From positions 1 through 64,000 of the forward strand of contig VXNX01000003.1 in assembly GCA_009840385.1 (NCBI GenBank): a stretch of DNA of 64,000 nt. The letters are read 5' to 3'. Source of the DNA: Candidatus Dadabacteria bacterium. Lineage in GTDB: Bacteria; Desulfobacterota_D; UBA1144; Nemesobacterales; Nemesobacteraceae. The notes beneath the pieces are model-generated. The model saw nothing but the letters and a program-made list of their open reading frames with translations. It was not told where the DNA came from and did not search any database. Below are positions 26,368 through 36,022 of this stretch, one piece after another; the first letter of the stretch is position 1, and each line of letters starts with the position of its first letter. Position numbers and translations under genes: made by a program.

Positions 26368-28502
26368 GTTCGGGTTTCCACAAGTGGCAGGAGTATGGCT
26401 TCAGCCGCTACGGACAGCACGGTTCCCGGACCGAATACCTGAGAGACGCCGGCATCCCTGAGATAATCGTAATCGCGTTTTGGGATAACCCCTCCCGCCA
26501 CTACCATTATATCATCCGCCCCCATCTGGCTGAGTTTTTCTATCAGCTCTGGGATGAGCGTTTTGTGACCGGCGGCCAGGCTTGATATTCCGATTATATG
26601 GACGTCGTTTTCGACCGCCTGCCTTGCGGCTTCTTCGGGGGTCTGAAAAAGTGGGCCTATGTCCACGTCGAAACCGAGATCGGCAAAACCCGTAGCTATT
26701 ATCTTCGCCCCGCGGTCATGGCCGTCCTGCCCCATCTTGGCAACCAGTATTCTGGGTCTTCTTCCTTCCAGCGAGGCGAAGCGGTCGGCAAGCTCTCTCG
26801 CCTTGGCGAATCCGGCATCCTTCGAGATTTCCGAGGAATATACTCCCGAGATCGTGCGCCATCCGGGCTGGTATCTTCCCCATACCTCTTCACACGCGTC
26901 CGATATCTCTCCGAGCGTGGCATTCTCCCTCGCGGCTTCAACCGCCAGGGAAAGAAGGTTCCCTTCTCCCGTTCTGGCGCATTCAGTGATCTTCCTGAGC
27001 ACGCGCTCCACCGCCTTAGAGTCTCTATTTTCCCTCAGCTTCTCCAGTCTTTTAATCTGATTCTGCCTCACCCTGCGGTTATCTACTTCCAGTATATCGA
27101 ATTCTTCCTGTACGTCCGGGTTGTATCTGTTGACTCCTACTATAACGTCTTTTCCCGAATCTATCCTCGCCTGCTTCCGGGCCGCCGCTTCCTCGATCCT
27201 CATTTTCGGTATGCCGGTTTCTATGGCTTTGGACATTCCGCCGAGCTCTTCTATTTCCATTATGAGTTCCCAGGCCTTTCTCGCCAGTTCGTGGGTAAGG
27301 TACTCGACGTAGTAGGATCCCGCCCAGGGATCGATCAACCTGCATATATCGGTTTCTTTCTGAAGATAAAGCTGGGTGTTTCTCGCTATCCTGGCGGAAA
27401 AGTCGGTGGGAAGGGCGATGGCTTCGTCAAGGGCGTTTGTATGGAGCGACTGAGTGCCGCCGAGCACCGCACTCAGGGCTTCAACGCAGGTTCTCGTCAC
27501 GTTGTTAAACGGATCCTGTTCCGTAAGACTCCATCCCGAGGTCTGGCAGTGGGTTCTGAGCATAAGCGATTGCGGACTCTTGGGGTTAAACTGATTGACG
27601 ATCTTGGCCCAGAGCATCCTGGCGGCCCTCATTTTCGCGATTTCCATGAAATGGTCCATGCCTATTCCCCAGAAAAAGGAGATTCTGGGAGCGAAGTCGT
27701 CAATATCGAGTCCCGCATCAACTCCCGCTCTTAAGTATTCAAGTCCGTCCGCCAAGGTGTAGGCGAGCTCTATGTCTGACGTGGCGCCCGCTTCTTCCAT
27801 GTGATAGCCGCTTACGCTTATTGAGTTGAACTTCGGCATGTTCTTTGACGTGTATTCGAAGATGTCCGAGACTATCTTCATCGAGAATTCGGGCGGATAA
27901 ATATAGGTGTTCCTTACCATGAACTCCTTTAGTATGTCGTTTTGGATCGTGCCGTTCAGTTTTTCCGGTCCCACTCCCTGGCGCTCCGCTACGACGATGT
28001 AGAAAGCCATAATCGGCAGAACCGCGCCGTTCATGGTCATGGAAACCGAAATTTGATCAAGAGGTATTCGGTCAAGAAGAATTTCCATGTCGAGTATCGA
28101 GTCTATCGCCACGCCTGCCTTTCCGACGTCTCCCGAGACCCTGGGATGATCCGAGTCGTACCCCCGGTGGGTAGGAAGATCAAAGGCTATGGAAAGCCCT
28201 TTCTGTCCCGCGGCAAGGTTCCTCCTGTAAAACGCGTTTGATTCCTCCGCAGTGGAAAAGCCGGCGTACTGCCTGATAGTCCAAGGCCTTGAGATGTACA
28301 TGGTCGGATAGGGACCGCGAAGGTAGGGAGGAACTCCCGAGACGAATCCCAGATGTTCCGTGTCGCTTAGGTCGTCGCGTACATAAAGCGTCTTTATGTC
28401 TATTTTCTCCGGTGATTCACGTATTATATCTCCGCTCTCCTGGGAGCTGTCACTCCGGCCTGAGCCCACGCAGAGTTCTATTTTCGAAAAATCAGGTCTC
28501 AT
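26364..28502 (-). CDS. mutB: Methylmalonyl-CoA mutase, large (catalytic) subunit
   Basis: Adenosylcobalamin enzyme interconverting succinyl-CoA and (R)-methylmalonyl-CoA. The 712-residue protein has a TIM-barrel substrate domain ([14 protein letters not shown] near 81; [12 protein letters not shown] near 158) and a C-terminal B12 domain with the histidine motif DGHDRG near 583 plus [10 protein letters not shown]. It overlaps mutA and meaB by 4 bp each. The operon links propionate or odd-chain/branched-chain degradation to succinate, or runs in reverse. Confidence 0.96.
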   Translation of the reverse strand: MRPDFSKIELCVGSGRSDSSQESGDIIRESPEKIDIKTLYVRDDLSDTEHLGFVSGVPPYLRGPYPTMYISRPWTIRQYAGFSTAEESNAFYRRNLAAGQKGLSIAFDLPTHRGYDSDHPRVSGDVGKAGVAIDSILDMEILLDRIPLDQISVSMTMNGAVLPIMAFYIVVAERQGVGPEKLNGTIQNDILKEFMVRNTYIYPPEFSMKIVSDIFEYTSKNMPKFNSISVSGYHMEEAGATSDIELAYTLADGLEYLRAGVDAGLDIDDFAPRISFFWGIGMDHFMEIAKMRAARMLWAKIVNQFNPKSPQSLMLRTHCQTSGWSLTEQDPFNNVTRTCVEALSAVLGGTQSLHTNALDEAIALPTDFSARIARNTQLYLQKETDICRLIDPWAGSYYVEYLTHELARKAWELIMEIEELGGMSKAIETGIPKMRIEEAAARKQARIDSGKDVIVGVNRYNPDVQEEFDILEVDNRRVRQNQIKRLEKLRENRDSKAVERVLRKITECARTGEGNLLSLAVEAARENATLGEISDACEEVWGRYQPGWRTISGVYSSEISKDAGFAKARELADRFASLEGRRPRILVAKMGQDGHDRGAKIIATGFADLGFDVDIGPLFQTPEEAARQAVENDVHIIGISSLAAGHKTLIPELIEKLSQMGADDIMVVAGGVIPKRDYDYLRDAGVSQVFGPGTVLSVAAEAILLPLVETRT

Positions 28503-30418
28503 TGTTCGATCTCACCCAACAGAAGTATCTGCTGATATTTTTCAAGCACCTCAAGAACATCCGAATCCGAGTTGATGAAGTCATCCGCTCCCGCATGTGC
28601 GAGCTTCTCGGTTACGTTTTGTGGGCCGCCTGGAACAACGGTTTTTATTCCCGCTTTTTTGTTCTTGAGTCTTTTTATCGCTTCCTCCGCGGACTGTTCG
28701 TAATCCTTGTCGGAACCGCAGAGCACCACCGCGAGAGGGCTCTCACGAAGAGCTGCCGTGACTCCCTTGCCAATTCCCGGACTTTCGGCCCCGTCAATTA
28801 CCGTGAACCCGCCGCATCCGAAAAAGTTCATCGAAAAAACCGATCTTGCGATTGTCTGCGGAGAGCCGCTCAGATGAAGCAGGAAAACTTTCGGCGCCCC
28901 GCCCGTTCCTTCAGCGAGTTCTTCGCTTAAAAGCCTTATTCTCTCAAACCCTTGGGCTGCTCTTGATTCCGCGATGGGTTCTACCGTCCGGGCTGAGCCG
29001 TCTGTCTCTTTTTCCGCGGGCGCGGTTTTCCGGACATGCTCTATCATCCTCTCCAGAGGATTGGGAAACTCGTTTGTTCCGACAAGCGTTTTTTTCCTCC
29101 GGGAAATGTCGAGGAGGGTTTTTTCTCTGCTTTCTTTGACCGCGTTCTGTATGAACCCGCTCCTGAGGCATTCAAGATAGCCGCCTTCTCTCTCTATTTC
29201 CTGGAACAACTCGAGGGATTTCCGTGAGATGGACTGCGTCAGCTCCTCTATGTGATAGGAGCCGCCTCCGGGATCAGTGACCGCGTCGAGACGGGACTCA
29301 TTCTTAATCAGAAGCTGAATGTTTCTCGCCACTCGCCTCGAGAATTCATCGGGTTCCCTGTGGCGGGCGTCAAAGGGTTCCACTGTTAGGGAATCCGCTC
29401 CCCCGATTACCGACGCCATGGCTTCAAGTGTGGCCCGCGGTATGTTTACGTGAGAGTCATAGATGGTTTTGTTAAAGGTCGTGGTGCGGCAGTGGATCCT
29501 CATTTTTGCGGACTCGGCGGATGCGGGGGTGAATTTTTCCGCGACGTTTGCCCAGAGCGCCCTTGCGGCGCGAAGCTTGGCGATTTCCGCGAAGTAGCTT
29601 GAACCGGTGGAGAAGGAAAAAACGAGGTGGCGGCAGGCGGAATCTGCGTCGACGCCCCTTTGGCGGAGCATGACCAGGTACTCGACCGCGGCGGCAATCG
29701 TGAAAGCAAGCTCCTGGGTTATCGTTGCCCCCGAGTCTTTATACGTTGAGCTTTTCACCGAAAACGCCGCATAACCGGGTACGGCATCGGAGAGATATTC
29801 GATGGTTTTCGCGATTTTCTCCACATGCTTCTCAAGCGGCGTCACGAGGTGCCCGCGTGCGAGCAGTTCGGAGAGAGGGTCAAAAAAAACCGCCCCGCTA
29901 AGCTCCTGGGTGTCGATTCCCTTTTTCCTGCATGCGGAGATGAAAAGCGCGCAGATTTTTTCCGGGTCTTCTCTCAGTGCGAAATTGATTCTGGTGCGCA
30001 GGGGATCTATGTCTTTTATAAGGGTCTCGATTGCCCCGCGTTTTATTTTCGTTTCCAGGATGAAGGTAAGCGAATCCGCTCCGCCTTTTATGGCGGCAAG
30101 CGCGTCGCGCACGGCGTCTTTTGGGTCGGCAAGTTTTACGTCTTCGCTCAGAAACCAGGTGTTATCTTTTCTTCTGGTTCCCCGGACAAACGGAAATTCT
30201 CCCGGAAGCTGATTCTCCCGGAAGGAAAAACCCTCGGTTTCCTCTTCGGTGTAGAAAGGCTCGACCGCTATGCCGTCTTCTGTGTGCCATATGAAATCTT
30301 CGTAGGATCCCAGCTTTGCGAACCTTTTCTCAACTTGTTTTTTCCAGCTTTCTTTCGATACGCTTGGAAAATCGCCGAAAAGAAGGGTTTGTTCACGTTT
30401 TTCTTTCGCTTTGCCCAT
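28499..30418 (-). CDS. mutA: Methylmalonyl-CoA mutase, small subunit
   Basis: The 639-residue partner of MutB in the heterodimeric mutase. It has the same barrel plus Rossmann layout, but the cobalamin-binding DxHxxG is absent from its C-terminal domain, as is normal for the non-catalytic subunit. The start is ATG 30418 with CGGAGAAA just upstream. It is the first gene of the four-gene unit; a 74-base leader separates it from a good promoter (30499-30526). No cobalamin riboswitch is recognisable in the leader. Confidence 0.93.
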   Translation of the reverse strand: MGKAKEKREQTLLFGDFPSVSKESWKKQVEKRFAKLGSYEDFIWHTEDGIAVEPFYTEEETEGFSFRENQLPGEFPFVRGTRRKDNTWFLSEDVKLADPKDAVRDALAAIKGGADSLTFILETKIKRGAIETLIKDIDPLRTRINFALREDPEKICALFISACRKKGIDTQELSGAVFFDPLSELLARGHLVTPLEKHVEKIAKTIEYLSDAVPGYAAFSVKSSTYKDSGATITQELAFTIAAAVEYLVMLRQRGVDADSACRHLVFSFSTGSSYFAEIAKLRAARALWANVAEKFTPASAESAKMRIHCRTTTFNKTIYDSHVNIPRATLEAMASVIGGADSLTVEPFDARHREPDEFSRRVARNIQLLIKNESRLDAVTDPGGGSYHIEELTQSISRKSLELFQEIEREGGYLECLRSGFIQNAVKESREKTLLDISRRKKTLVGTNEFPNPLERMIEHVRKTAPAEKETDGSARTVEPIAESRAAQGFERIRLLSEELAEGTGGAPKVFLLHLSGSPQTIARSVFSMNFFGCGGFTVIDGAESPGIGKGVTAALRESPLAVVLCGSDKDYEQSAEEAIKRLKNKKAGIKTVVPGGPQNVTEKLAHAGADDFINSDSDVLEVLEKYQQILLLGEIEQ

Positions 30419-30498
30419 AAGTTTCTCCGCGCCTCTTTCCCGCCACGCTGACGGCCGCGAGGTGTCGGGCAGATGCCTCCCCGATTTTTCCTCCGTAA

Positions 30499-30526
30499 AT
30501 TGTACTCTCTAATTTGCTTATGCCAA
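30499..30526 (-). promoter_or_regulatory. Candidate promoter of the mutA-mutB-meaB-rimI operon
   Basis: On the minus strand TTGGCA (30526-30521), a 16-base spacer and TACAAT (30504-30499) precede the mutA leader. Two mismatches in total from the sigma-70 consensus hexamers. Confidence 0.5.
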
Positions 30527-30592
30527 CATACTGAAACCGTTTGAATTTCGATTCACCCGCGCGTAGCCGCGGTGCCGGCCGGGTTCCTCTAA

Positions 30593-30619
30593 TTGTTATT
30601 TGCTTTTTTCAGCTTTAAT
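30593..30619 (+). promoter_or_regulatory. Candidate promoter of queC
   Basis: TTGTTA (30593-30598), a 15-base spacer and TTTAAT (30614-30619) end 9 bases before the GTG at 30629, which supports that GTG as the start of a leaderless message. Confidence 0.35.
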
Positions 30620-30628
30620 ATTAAACAG

Positions 30629-31303
30629 GTGTCTGGAAAAGCGGTTGTAATGGTTTCAGGAGGCATAGACAGTTCCACTCTCTGCTACAAGGCGGTGCGG
30701 GAAGGTTACGATGTTTCGCCTCTTACGTTTATCTACGGGCAAAAGCATGAAAAGGAAGTCCTTTCCTCGGAGAATATATGCCGCCATCTGGGACTTCGAC
30801 CCAATGTAGTTGATCTTTCTTCGGTAAGCGTTCTTTTCGGTGCCTCTGCGCTTACCGACCGTGAGGTCGAGATTCCGAGGGTCTCCGCATCCACAAGCAA
30901 TTACGAAACTCTTTCCACCACAGTCGTTCCGAACCGAAACGCCATTTTTCTTTCTCTGGCGGTCGCCTATTCCCAGAGCATCGGCTGTGACGTTGTGTTC
31001 TACGGCGCGCATCATTCCGACAGGGGGGTGTATCCCGACTGCCGCGCGGAGTTTGTTTCGGCTTTCGAGGAAGCAGAAAGGCTTGCAACGGATAACGAGC
31101 GGCTTACCATAGTTGCCCCGTTTGTGGACATGGACAAATCAGGGATAGTTAAGCTCGGCTCGCGCCTTGGAGTTCCTTTTAAGGACACGTGGTCGTGTTA
31201 TGTGGGCTCCCGGGTGCACTGCGGCACCTGCAGTTCCTGCAGGGAGAGAAAAAGAGCTTTTATCGAAGCGGAAGTGGGCGATCCGACCGAATACGAAGCG
31301 TAA
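30629..31303 (+). CDS. queC: 7-cyano-7-deazaguanine synthase
   Basis: Converts 7-carboxy-7-deazaguanine to preQ0 with ATP and ammonia in queuosine biosynthesis. The protein is 224 residues with the PP-loop SGGIDSS near residue 10, NRNAIFLSLA near 108, and a C-terminal zinc site of four cysteines (CYVGSRVHCGTCSSC). GTG 30629 gives the usual QueC N-terminus; the frame is open 12 codons further up to a TTG inside the likely promoter. queE follows after 5 bp. Confidence 0.92.
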   Translation: MSGKAVVMVSGGIDSSTLCYKAVREGYDVSPLTFIYGQKHEKEVLSSENICRHLGLRPNVVDLSSVSVLFGASALTDREVEIPRVSASTSNYETLSTTVVPNRNAIFLSLAVAYSQSIGCDVVFYGAHHSDRGVYPDCRAEFVSAFEEAERLATDNERLTIVAPFVDMDKSGIVKLGSRLGVPFKDTWSCYVGSRVHCGTCSSCRERKRAFIEAEVGDPTEYEA

Positions 31304-31308
31304 TTGTG

Positions 31309-31950
31309 ATGAAGGTAAGCGAGATTTTCTTTTCAATACAGGGGGAGGGAGTTCATATCGGGCTGCCGACGGTTTTTCTCAGGCTTTTCGCCTGTGATCT
31401 CAGATGCAGCTGGTGCGATACAATGTACGCCGTGGAAGGAACCGATTTCCGGGAGATTGAAACCGCAGAGGTGCTGAGCAGGATCCTGGGGTACGGCTGC
31501 TCCCGTGTCTGCATAACCGGCGGGGAACCGCTTATACAGCGTGACGCCGTGGAGGAGGTGACGGAATTTCTGCTTGAAAGGGATTTTGTCGTAGTGCTTG
31601 AAACAAGCGGACACAAGAAGCCCCCCGGGATTTTCTCTCATCCGAATTCTGTTGTGAGCATGGACTGCAAATGTCCCGGTTCCGGCATGGACTCCAAGAT
31701 GGATTTTTCACTTTACGACGCCTTGGGGGAAAAGGACCAGCTTAAGTTCGTAATAGCCGACGACGCGGACTACGAGTACGCGATGGGCGTTATAGCGAAG
31801 CGTCGTATCAGGGCTTCGATTATATTCCAGCCTGTCTACGGCACAAAAGCGGACTGGATAGCGGAGAGGGTTCTTCGCGACCGCATGGAAGACGTAAGGG
31901 TGCTTCCGCAGCTTCACAAAATATTCTGGGGAGAAAAAAGAGGCGTTTAG
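31309..31950 (+). CDS. queE: 7-carboxy-7-deazaguanine synthase (radical SAM)
   Basis: Radical SAM ring-contraction enzyme making 7-carboxy-7-deazaguanine from 6-carboxytetrahydropterin. The 213-residue protein has FFSIQGEG near 6-13 and the iron-sulfur motif CDLRCSWC, followed by ITGGEPL. ATG 31309 matches the family N-terminus (the frame runs open through queC, but upstream translation is not QueE-like). Paired with queC; queD and queF are not in the window. Confidence 0.93.
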   Translation: MKVSEIFFSIQGEGVHIGLPTVFLRLFACDLRCSWCDTMYAVEGTDFREIETAEVLSRILGYGCSRVCITGGEPLIQRDAVEEVTEFLLERDFVVVLETSGHKKPPGIFSHPNSVVSMDCKCPGSGMDSKMDFSLYDALGEKDQLKFVIADDADYEYAMGVIAKRRIRASIIFQPVYGTKADWIAERVLRDRMEDVRVLPQLHKIFWGEKRGV

Positions 31951-31995
31951 CCTTCTTGGATGGCTTTTTAACCTCGTCGCCTTTTTTTATTTTTT
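31949..31995 (+). terminator. Weak possible terminator after queE
   Basis: A short AGCC/GGCT hairpin followed by TTTTT and, further on, T-rich runs to about 31995 lie right after the queE stop. The stem is only 4 bp, so the call is tentative. Confidence 0.25.
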
Positions 31996-32006
31996 CAAGC
32001 TTTTTG

Positions 32007-32036
32007 TTGCTATTGTGTTAGAATTCAGGGTATAAA
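32007..32036 (+). promoter_or_regulatory. Candidate promoter of the methyltransferase gene
   Basis: TTGCTA (32007-32012), an 18-base spacer and TATAAA (32031-32036) precede a roughly 40-base leader with a GAGGAGAG ribosome-binding site. Confidence 0.35.
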
Positions 32037-32080
32037 AGGTAGGTTGTGGGGATGGGTTAAGAGTCGAGGAGAGAGCCACG

Positions 32081-32944
32081 ATGGAAGAGCATATAGAAGA
32101 TTACAATTACGAGCCTTTTGCCGATACCGAAGAGTACAGAAAGGTAAACGGCGATATGACCAGGAGCTGGATCCAGATAATGGCTGACAGAGGGGTCGAG
32201 AGTCTAGACAGGTTCCTTGATATCGCTACGGGCGCGGGCACCATGGCGCAGCTTTTTTTCGATATGCTTCCCGCAAACTTCAAGGAATCCGCGGTCTTCT
32301 GCCTTGACCAGTCGTCCGGCGCTCTCAAGCTTGCCAAGCGCAGACTTGAAAAAGAGATTGACAAGCTGACCCTTATCAATTCGTCCATACAGGAACTTGA
32401 TCTGCCCCCCAAGAGTCTTGACGTGGCGATATGGGGTAACGGCATCCACTACCTTGACGAAGAGGAGCAGCTGAAGAGCCTCAGGGCGATCAAAAAAGCG
32501 CTTAAACCTGGAGGCTGGTTCTTTTTCAATACTGCTTTCTACGAAGAGGCGAGACCCGCGGAGACCATACCTTTTTACAGAACCCAGGTGAAAAACGCCG
32601 TTCAGTTCTTAAAAAAGCAGGGAGTGAAGAGAGTAAAGATTGAAAGAAAAGCCGAGGCCGCGAAGTTTCACCCGCGTTCTTACTACGAGGAACTCGTAAG
32701 CCAGGTGGGATTTGATCTTGTCGATGCCCGGGAATTCGCCGCTGACCTTACGAAAGAAGCGTGGGAACATATAAGCTCCTTCCAGCAGTATGCTTCCGGC
32801 GCCCTTCACGGATATCCGGATGAGGCTGCTTCCGACGCGATGAAAAACGCGGTTGAGCCCGCCATTCTTCTGCACGGGGAAGTGAATGAGGACGGCGACC
32901 ACTTCGTTACCAGGAACTGGCTTTCCATAAGCGCGCAGGCGTGA
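32081..32944 (+). CDS. Class I SAM-dependent methyltransferase, substrate unknown
   Basis: The 287-residue soluble protein has the AdoMet motif I LDIATGAG at 46-53, an acidic end of strand 2 (FCLDQS), and the strand-4 stretch LDVAIWGNGIHYL near 113. The C-terminal third is a mixed substrate lid. It looks like the Methyltransf_11/25 group acting on small molecules or lipids; the substrate cannot be told. GAGGAGAG lies before ATG 32081. It stands alone, with its own promoter, converging on a DUF971 gene. Confidence 0.8.
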   Translation: MEEHIEDYNYEPFADTEEYRKVNGDMTRSWIQIMADRGVESLDRFLDIATGAGTMAQLFFDMLPANFKESAVFCLDQSSGALKLAKRRLEKEIDKLTLINSSIQELDLPPKSLDVAIWGNGIHYLDEEEQLKSLRAIKKALKPGGWFFFNTAFYEEARPAETIPFYRTQVKNAVQFLKKQGVKRVKIERKAEAAKFHPRSYYEELVSQVGFDLVDAREFAADLTKEAWEHISSFQQYASGALHGYPDEAASDAMKNAVEPAILLHGEVNEDGDHFVTRNWLSISAQA

Positions 32945-32962
32945 TCTTACGCCGCGGGAACG

Positions 32963-33358
32963 CTATTCGCCCGGCACGCAGTTTTTCCTGAGAAAATCGA
33001 ATGTGTAGAACCCGGTTTCGCACCAGTTCTTGCCTATAAACCTTATGGCGTAATTCCCCACGTACTCTATTCTCTCCGGTGTCATGTCGCTTTTTCCAAG
33101 GGGAATCCGTTTCTTAAACGGAAGTTTTCCGGTTCTGCTTTTCTTTCTGAGCCTCCTGCAGGTGGCGCATGGGCAGATCTCCCTGAGCTCGTCGTAGAAC
33201 AGTATGCTTTCTTCCCCGTCATCCCAGACGATCTGGAGAGCTTTTTCTGTGAATTCGTTTATTTCCTTAGGTTTTACGCCCACGATACGATATTCTACCC
33301 GTCCGTTTGGCTGCAATCTAAGCACGGTTCCAATTCGCCGATATTGGCATGGTTTCAA
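32963..33358 (-). CDS. DUF971 (GBBH-like N-terminal) domain protein
   Basis: The 131-residue protein matches the DUF971 domain found at the N-terminus of gamma-butyrobetaine hydroxylases and as free-standing proteins. It has IVWDDGEESILFYDELRE, a CPCATC cysteine cluster near residue 62, and the family ending YVGNYAIRF then GFYTFDFLR. The role is not established; some relatives accompany Fe-S or Mrp-type proteins. The first about 25 residues are atypical and the true start may be a downstream GTG (codon 26). Confidence 0.72.
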   Translation of the reverse strand: MKPCQYRRIGTVLRLQPNGRVEYRIVGVKPKEINEFTEKALQIVWDDGEESILFYDELREICPCATCRRLRKKSRTGKLPFKKRIPLGKSDMTPERIEYVGNYAIRFIGKNWCETGFYTFDFLRKNCVPGE

Positions 33359-33453
33359 TTGGCGGCCATCGCAGGTGCATCGGTTTTGGGCAGGGACAGA
33401 TTCGGCGTTTTTAGCGGTCTGAATTCGTCTGCTGTCGACGGGCCGCAGTCAAT

Positions 33454-33483
33454 TTGCGGACAGTTGGCGCAAGCGGTTATAAT
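33454..33483 (+). promoter_or_regulatory. Candidate promoter of the sirtuin-like gene
   Basis: TTGCGG (33454-33459), an 18-base spacer and a perfect TATAAT (33478-33483) end 11 bases before ATG 33495. No Shine-Dalgarno is present, so a leaderless transcript is likely. Confidence 0.45.
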
Positions 33484-33494
33484 CAAATCTTGAA

Positions 33495-34259
33495 ATGAGC
33501 GAGCAGGAACAGGACGCGCTCTCCGCGACAGTCAAGTGGGCCCAGGAGGCTTCCCAGATAGTTTTTCTTACAGGAGTTGAGCTTTCCCTTGAGGTCGGGC
33601 TGCCGGATGTTTCGGATCTTAGCTTTAATCCCGACATAGGAAAATTCAAGAATCGCCCGGAGGTCAGAAGGGAATACTGGGAAAAAATAAAGGACTTTTA
33701 TCCCAGAATCTCGGAGGCGCGGCCTTCCCCAGCCCACGAAGCGATTTACGAGATGGAGTTTCTCTGTAACGTCGACTGCGTTTTGACCCAGGCGGCCGAC
33801 GGCCTGCACAGTAAAACCGGCAGCGAAAAGATAATAGAGATATACTCGACGATAAACTGGGTCCACTGCCACGAATGCGGAAACGATTACCGCACCGACG
33901 GGATTCTGCTTTCCCTTGAGGACAGCAAAACCGGTATCCCGAAATGCAAGGAATGTCAAAGCGACCAGATGAAGCCTCCGATGTCTTTTCCGGGTCAGCC
34001 GCTTCCTCACTGGGAGATAAGAGAATCGTGGATGAGGCTTCAGCACTGCGACCTTTTGATGATAGTCGGGGCGAATCTTGAAATCGAACCCGTGGCGTCC
34101 TTTCCCTTCCAGGTTATGAACAAGGGAAACAGGGTCGTTATCATCGGCGAGAGAAAAACCCCGGCTGATGACTATGTAAGCGCCGTCATATCCGGAAGCC
34201 CCAGCATGGTCATGCCGTACATAGTCGGTAAACTCAAAGAAATGCACACGGTTTCGTGA
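33495..34259 (+). CDS. Sirtuin (SIR2)-like protein with lost catalytic residues
   Basis: The 254-residue protein aligns along the SIR2 fold: PSPAHEAIYEME, TQAADGLH at 98-105, a zinc ribbon with Cys125, 128, 151 and 154, and GANLEIEP near 192. The active-site motifs are altered. GAGIS is GVELS (27-31), PDFR is PDVS, TQNID is TQAAD, and the catalytic His of the HG motif is Tyr117 (EIYST). It is therefore probably not a working deacylase, though NAD or ADP-ribose binding could persist. First gene of a run with a double ThyX-like protein (37 bp gap). The retained zinc site argues against simple decay. Confidence 0.75.
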   Translation: MSEQEQDALSATVKWAQEASQIVFLTGVELSLEVGLPDVSDLSFNPDIGKFKNRPEVRREYWEKIKDFYPRISEARPSPAHEAIYEMEFLCNVDCVLTQAADGLHSKTGSEKIIEIYSTINWVHCHECGNDYRTDGILLSLEDSKTGIPKCKECQSDQMKPPMSFPGQPLPHWEIRESWMRLQHCDLLMIVGANLEIEPVASFPFQVMNKGNRVVIIGERKTPADDYVSAVISGSPSMVMPYIVGKLKEMHTVS

Positions 34260-34296
34260 GCCCGGAGGGTCGTGTGAGGGGAACCGGAGAGCAGGC

Positions 34297-35790
34297 TTGT
34301 CTGTCGAAATAAAAATGGATGACAAAAGCGTTGCCCAGGAGATGGAACGTTACGTTTCGAATCTCGACAGCGACATCTATACCATAAGCAATATTCCTGA
34401 AGAGGTCGTCGCCGTCATCTTCGCCTATGTGAGCAGAAGCCCCAAAAGTTTCAGGGAAAACATAGATACCGTGATACGGGAGCAGGAAATGGGGAGGGAC
34501 AGGGCGGAGAAGTTCCATGAGAAGTGGGTTCTTAACTACGGCCATGCCTCTGTTGCGGAGCACGCTACCGTGCACATAGGCGTTGAAAGGGTTTCAAGGC
34601 TTTTTTCCTCCCTGCTTGAGTGCGCGAACGAATTTCTTTCGTTCACGGAATATTCGCAGAGATACCAGAGACCGCGCAAAGGCGACAATTACATTCCCGA
34701 AGAACTTGACTCGCATCCGGCCCTTAAAAAGGAGTTCGAGGATCTCTGCGATTTTCAATATGAAGTTTATTCAAGGCTTAACGATGAGCTTTTCGATTTT
34801 CTGAAAAGAAAATTCCCCGTTCCCGAAGGCAAGGAGGAAAGACCTCACTTCAGAGCGCTTGAGAAAATAGCGTTTGAAGATGCAAGGTACGCACTTAATC
34901 TCTCCACCCTTACGAATCTCGGCATGACGGCAAACGCGAGAGCCATAGAACAGACCCTCTCTGCGCTTCTCTCAAGCCGCTACCTCGAGGCGAGGCGGAG
35001 GGCCGAGGAGATAAAAAGCGAGGTCAGGTTCTCCGTTCCGACGCTCGTGAAATACGCCAACGAAAACCCTTACATAGTGAAAACTCGCGATGCGCTTGCG
35101 GAGTTCTCGCGCGGCCTTGGCGACGCGGAAAAAAACAGACCCCAAAACGGGTCATCGGTCACCCTTTTCGACTATACGGGGAAGGGAGGGGAAAATCCCC
35201 AGGCCGAGGCTTTGAGGGAGATCGCAAGAGGGCTTCTTTTCGAGTTCTCGGGACTTTCAGGCAGCGAGATAGAAAGGCATCTTTCTGAAAACACCTCCGA
35301 GCTCGAGAAAATTTTCTCAATCGCGGTCGAGGCTCTCGGGAAACACGATAATCCGGCCGGGATATTCAAATCGGTCAATTACAACGCGGAGTTTGTCCTG
35401 AGCGAGGCTGCGTGGCATCAGCTGCTCAGGCACAGGAAAGTCAACTGGACCATAAAGGAGCCTTCTGTCGATGAGGGCGTTACGATTCCCCCGCACGTTA
35501 CGGAATCAGGAACCGAGGAACTTCTGCTCGGGGCCGTAGCGCGAAGCGAGAATTTCTACGAAAAGCTCATCGACGCCGGTTTTGACGATATCGCAAGCTA
35601 TGTTGTCACAAACGCCCATAACAGGAGGGTTTCGGGCAGTTTCGATCTCTGGGAGCTCTACCACCTGACGAACCTGCGAATGTCCGAGGGGGCACAATGG
35701 GATATAAGGAATGTAGTTGAGCAGCTTGCCCGGAGCATTGAGGAAGTTCATCCGGTCTTCGTCCAATCCGCTCTGCAGAGAGTCGAGTGA
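34297..35790 (+). CDS. Double-length ThyX-like (FAD-dependent thymidylate synthase) protein
   Basis: The protein is 497 residues, about twice a normal ThyX (220-250), with two ThyX-like halves. The first half keeps HASVAEH, the C-terminal part of the signature (SFTEYSQRY, 115-123) and NARA (213-216), but ANE replaces RHR. The second half keeps RHR (378-380) and LRMSEGAQWDI (460-470) but lacks the ExSxRY part. Together the halves hold one complete set, as if a homodimer site had been fused and split. Whether it makes dTMP is unproven. The start is TTG 34297 after GGAGAG; ATG 34315 is the alternative. It lies between a pseudo-sirtuin and a zinc-ribbon membrane protein. Confidence 0.8.
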   Translation: MSVEIKMDDKSVAQEMERYVSNLDSDIYTISNIPEEVVAVIFAYVSRSPKSFRENIDTVIREQEMGRDRAEKFHEKWVLNYGHASVAEHATVHIGVERVSRLFSSLLECANEFLSFTEYSQRYQRPRKGDNYIPEELDSHPALKKEFEDLCDFQYEVYSRLNDELFDFLKRKFPVPEGKEERPHFRALEKIAFEDARYALNLSTLTNLGMTANARAIEQTLSALLSSRYLEARRRAEEIKSEVRFSVPTLVKYANENPYIVKTRDALAEFSRGLGDAEKNRPQNGSSVTLFDYTGKGGENPQAEALREIARGLLFEFSGLSGSEIERHLSENTSELEKIFSIAVEALGKHDNPAGIFKSVNYNAEFVLSEAAWHQLLRHRKVNWTIKEPSVDEGVTIPPHVTESGTEELLLGAVARSENFYEKLIDAGFDDIASYVVTNAHNRRVSGSFDLWELYHLTNLRMSEGAQWDIRNVVEQLARSIEEVHPVFVQSALQRVE

Positions 35791-35803
35791 GGGAAAAAAT
35801 CCG

Positions 35804-36022
35804 ATGTCGATGAGTCCTGTAACAAGATGCGAGGAATGCGGTTACGAGACCACCGCGAAAACGGATATCTGCCTTTCCTGCGGGGAGAAGATTAGAGGAA
35901 AGATGAAAGGCGGCGTCAGGGGACTTCTTAGAAGCGTAATACTTATAGCGATCGCGGCTTACATCCTTTTGTCCGCTTTTAAGGTTTTCGGATTTTCGCC
36001 GGGGGCGGGGTATTATGGCTGA
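35804..36022 (+). CDS. Small zinc-ribbon protein with one membrane helix
   Basis: The 72-residue protein has a CEEC and CLSC pair (about residues 9-28), typical of a zinc ribbon, then a basic linker and one hydrophobic helix (about 46-64). It probably sits in the inner membrane with the ribbon in the cytosol. ATG 35804 follows GAGGG and lies 13 bp after the ThyX-like gene; it overlaps the pentapeptide gene by 8 bp. No specific family name can be given. Confidence 0.65.
   Translation: MSMSPVTRCEECGYETTAKTDICLSCGEKIRGKMKGGVRGLLRSVILIAIAAYILLSAFKVFGFSPGAGYYG

Noticed and set aside
26598-27734. 378-codon plus-strand frame
   Set aside because: Antisense to mutB, whose protein is fully conserved; no independent features.
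30419-30498. Possible cobalamin riboswitch in the mutA leader
   Set aside because: The leader is only about 75 bases and lacks the B12-box sequence and room for the aptamer.
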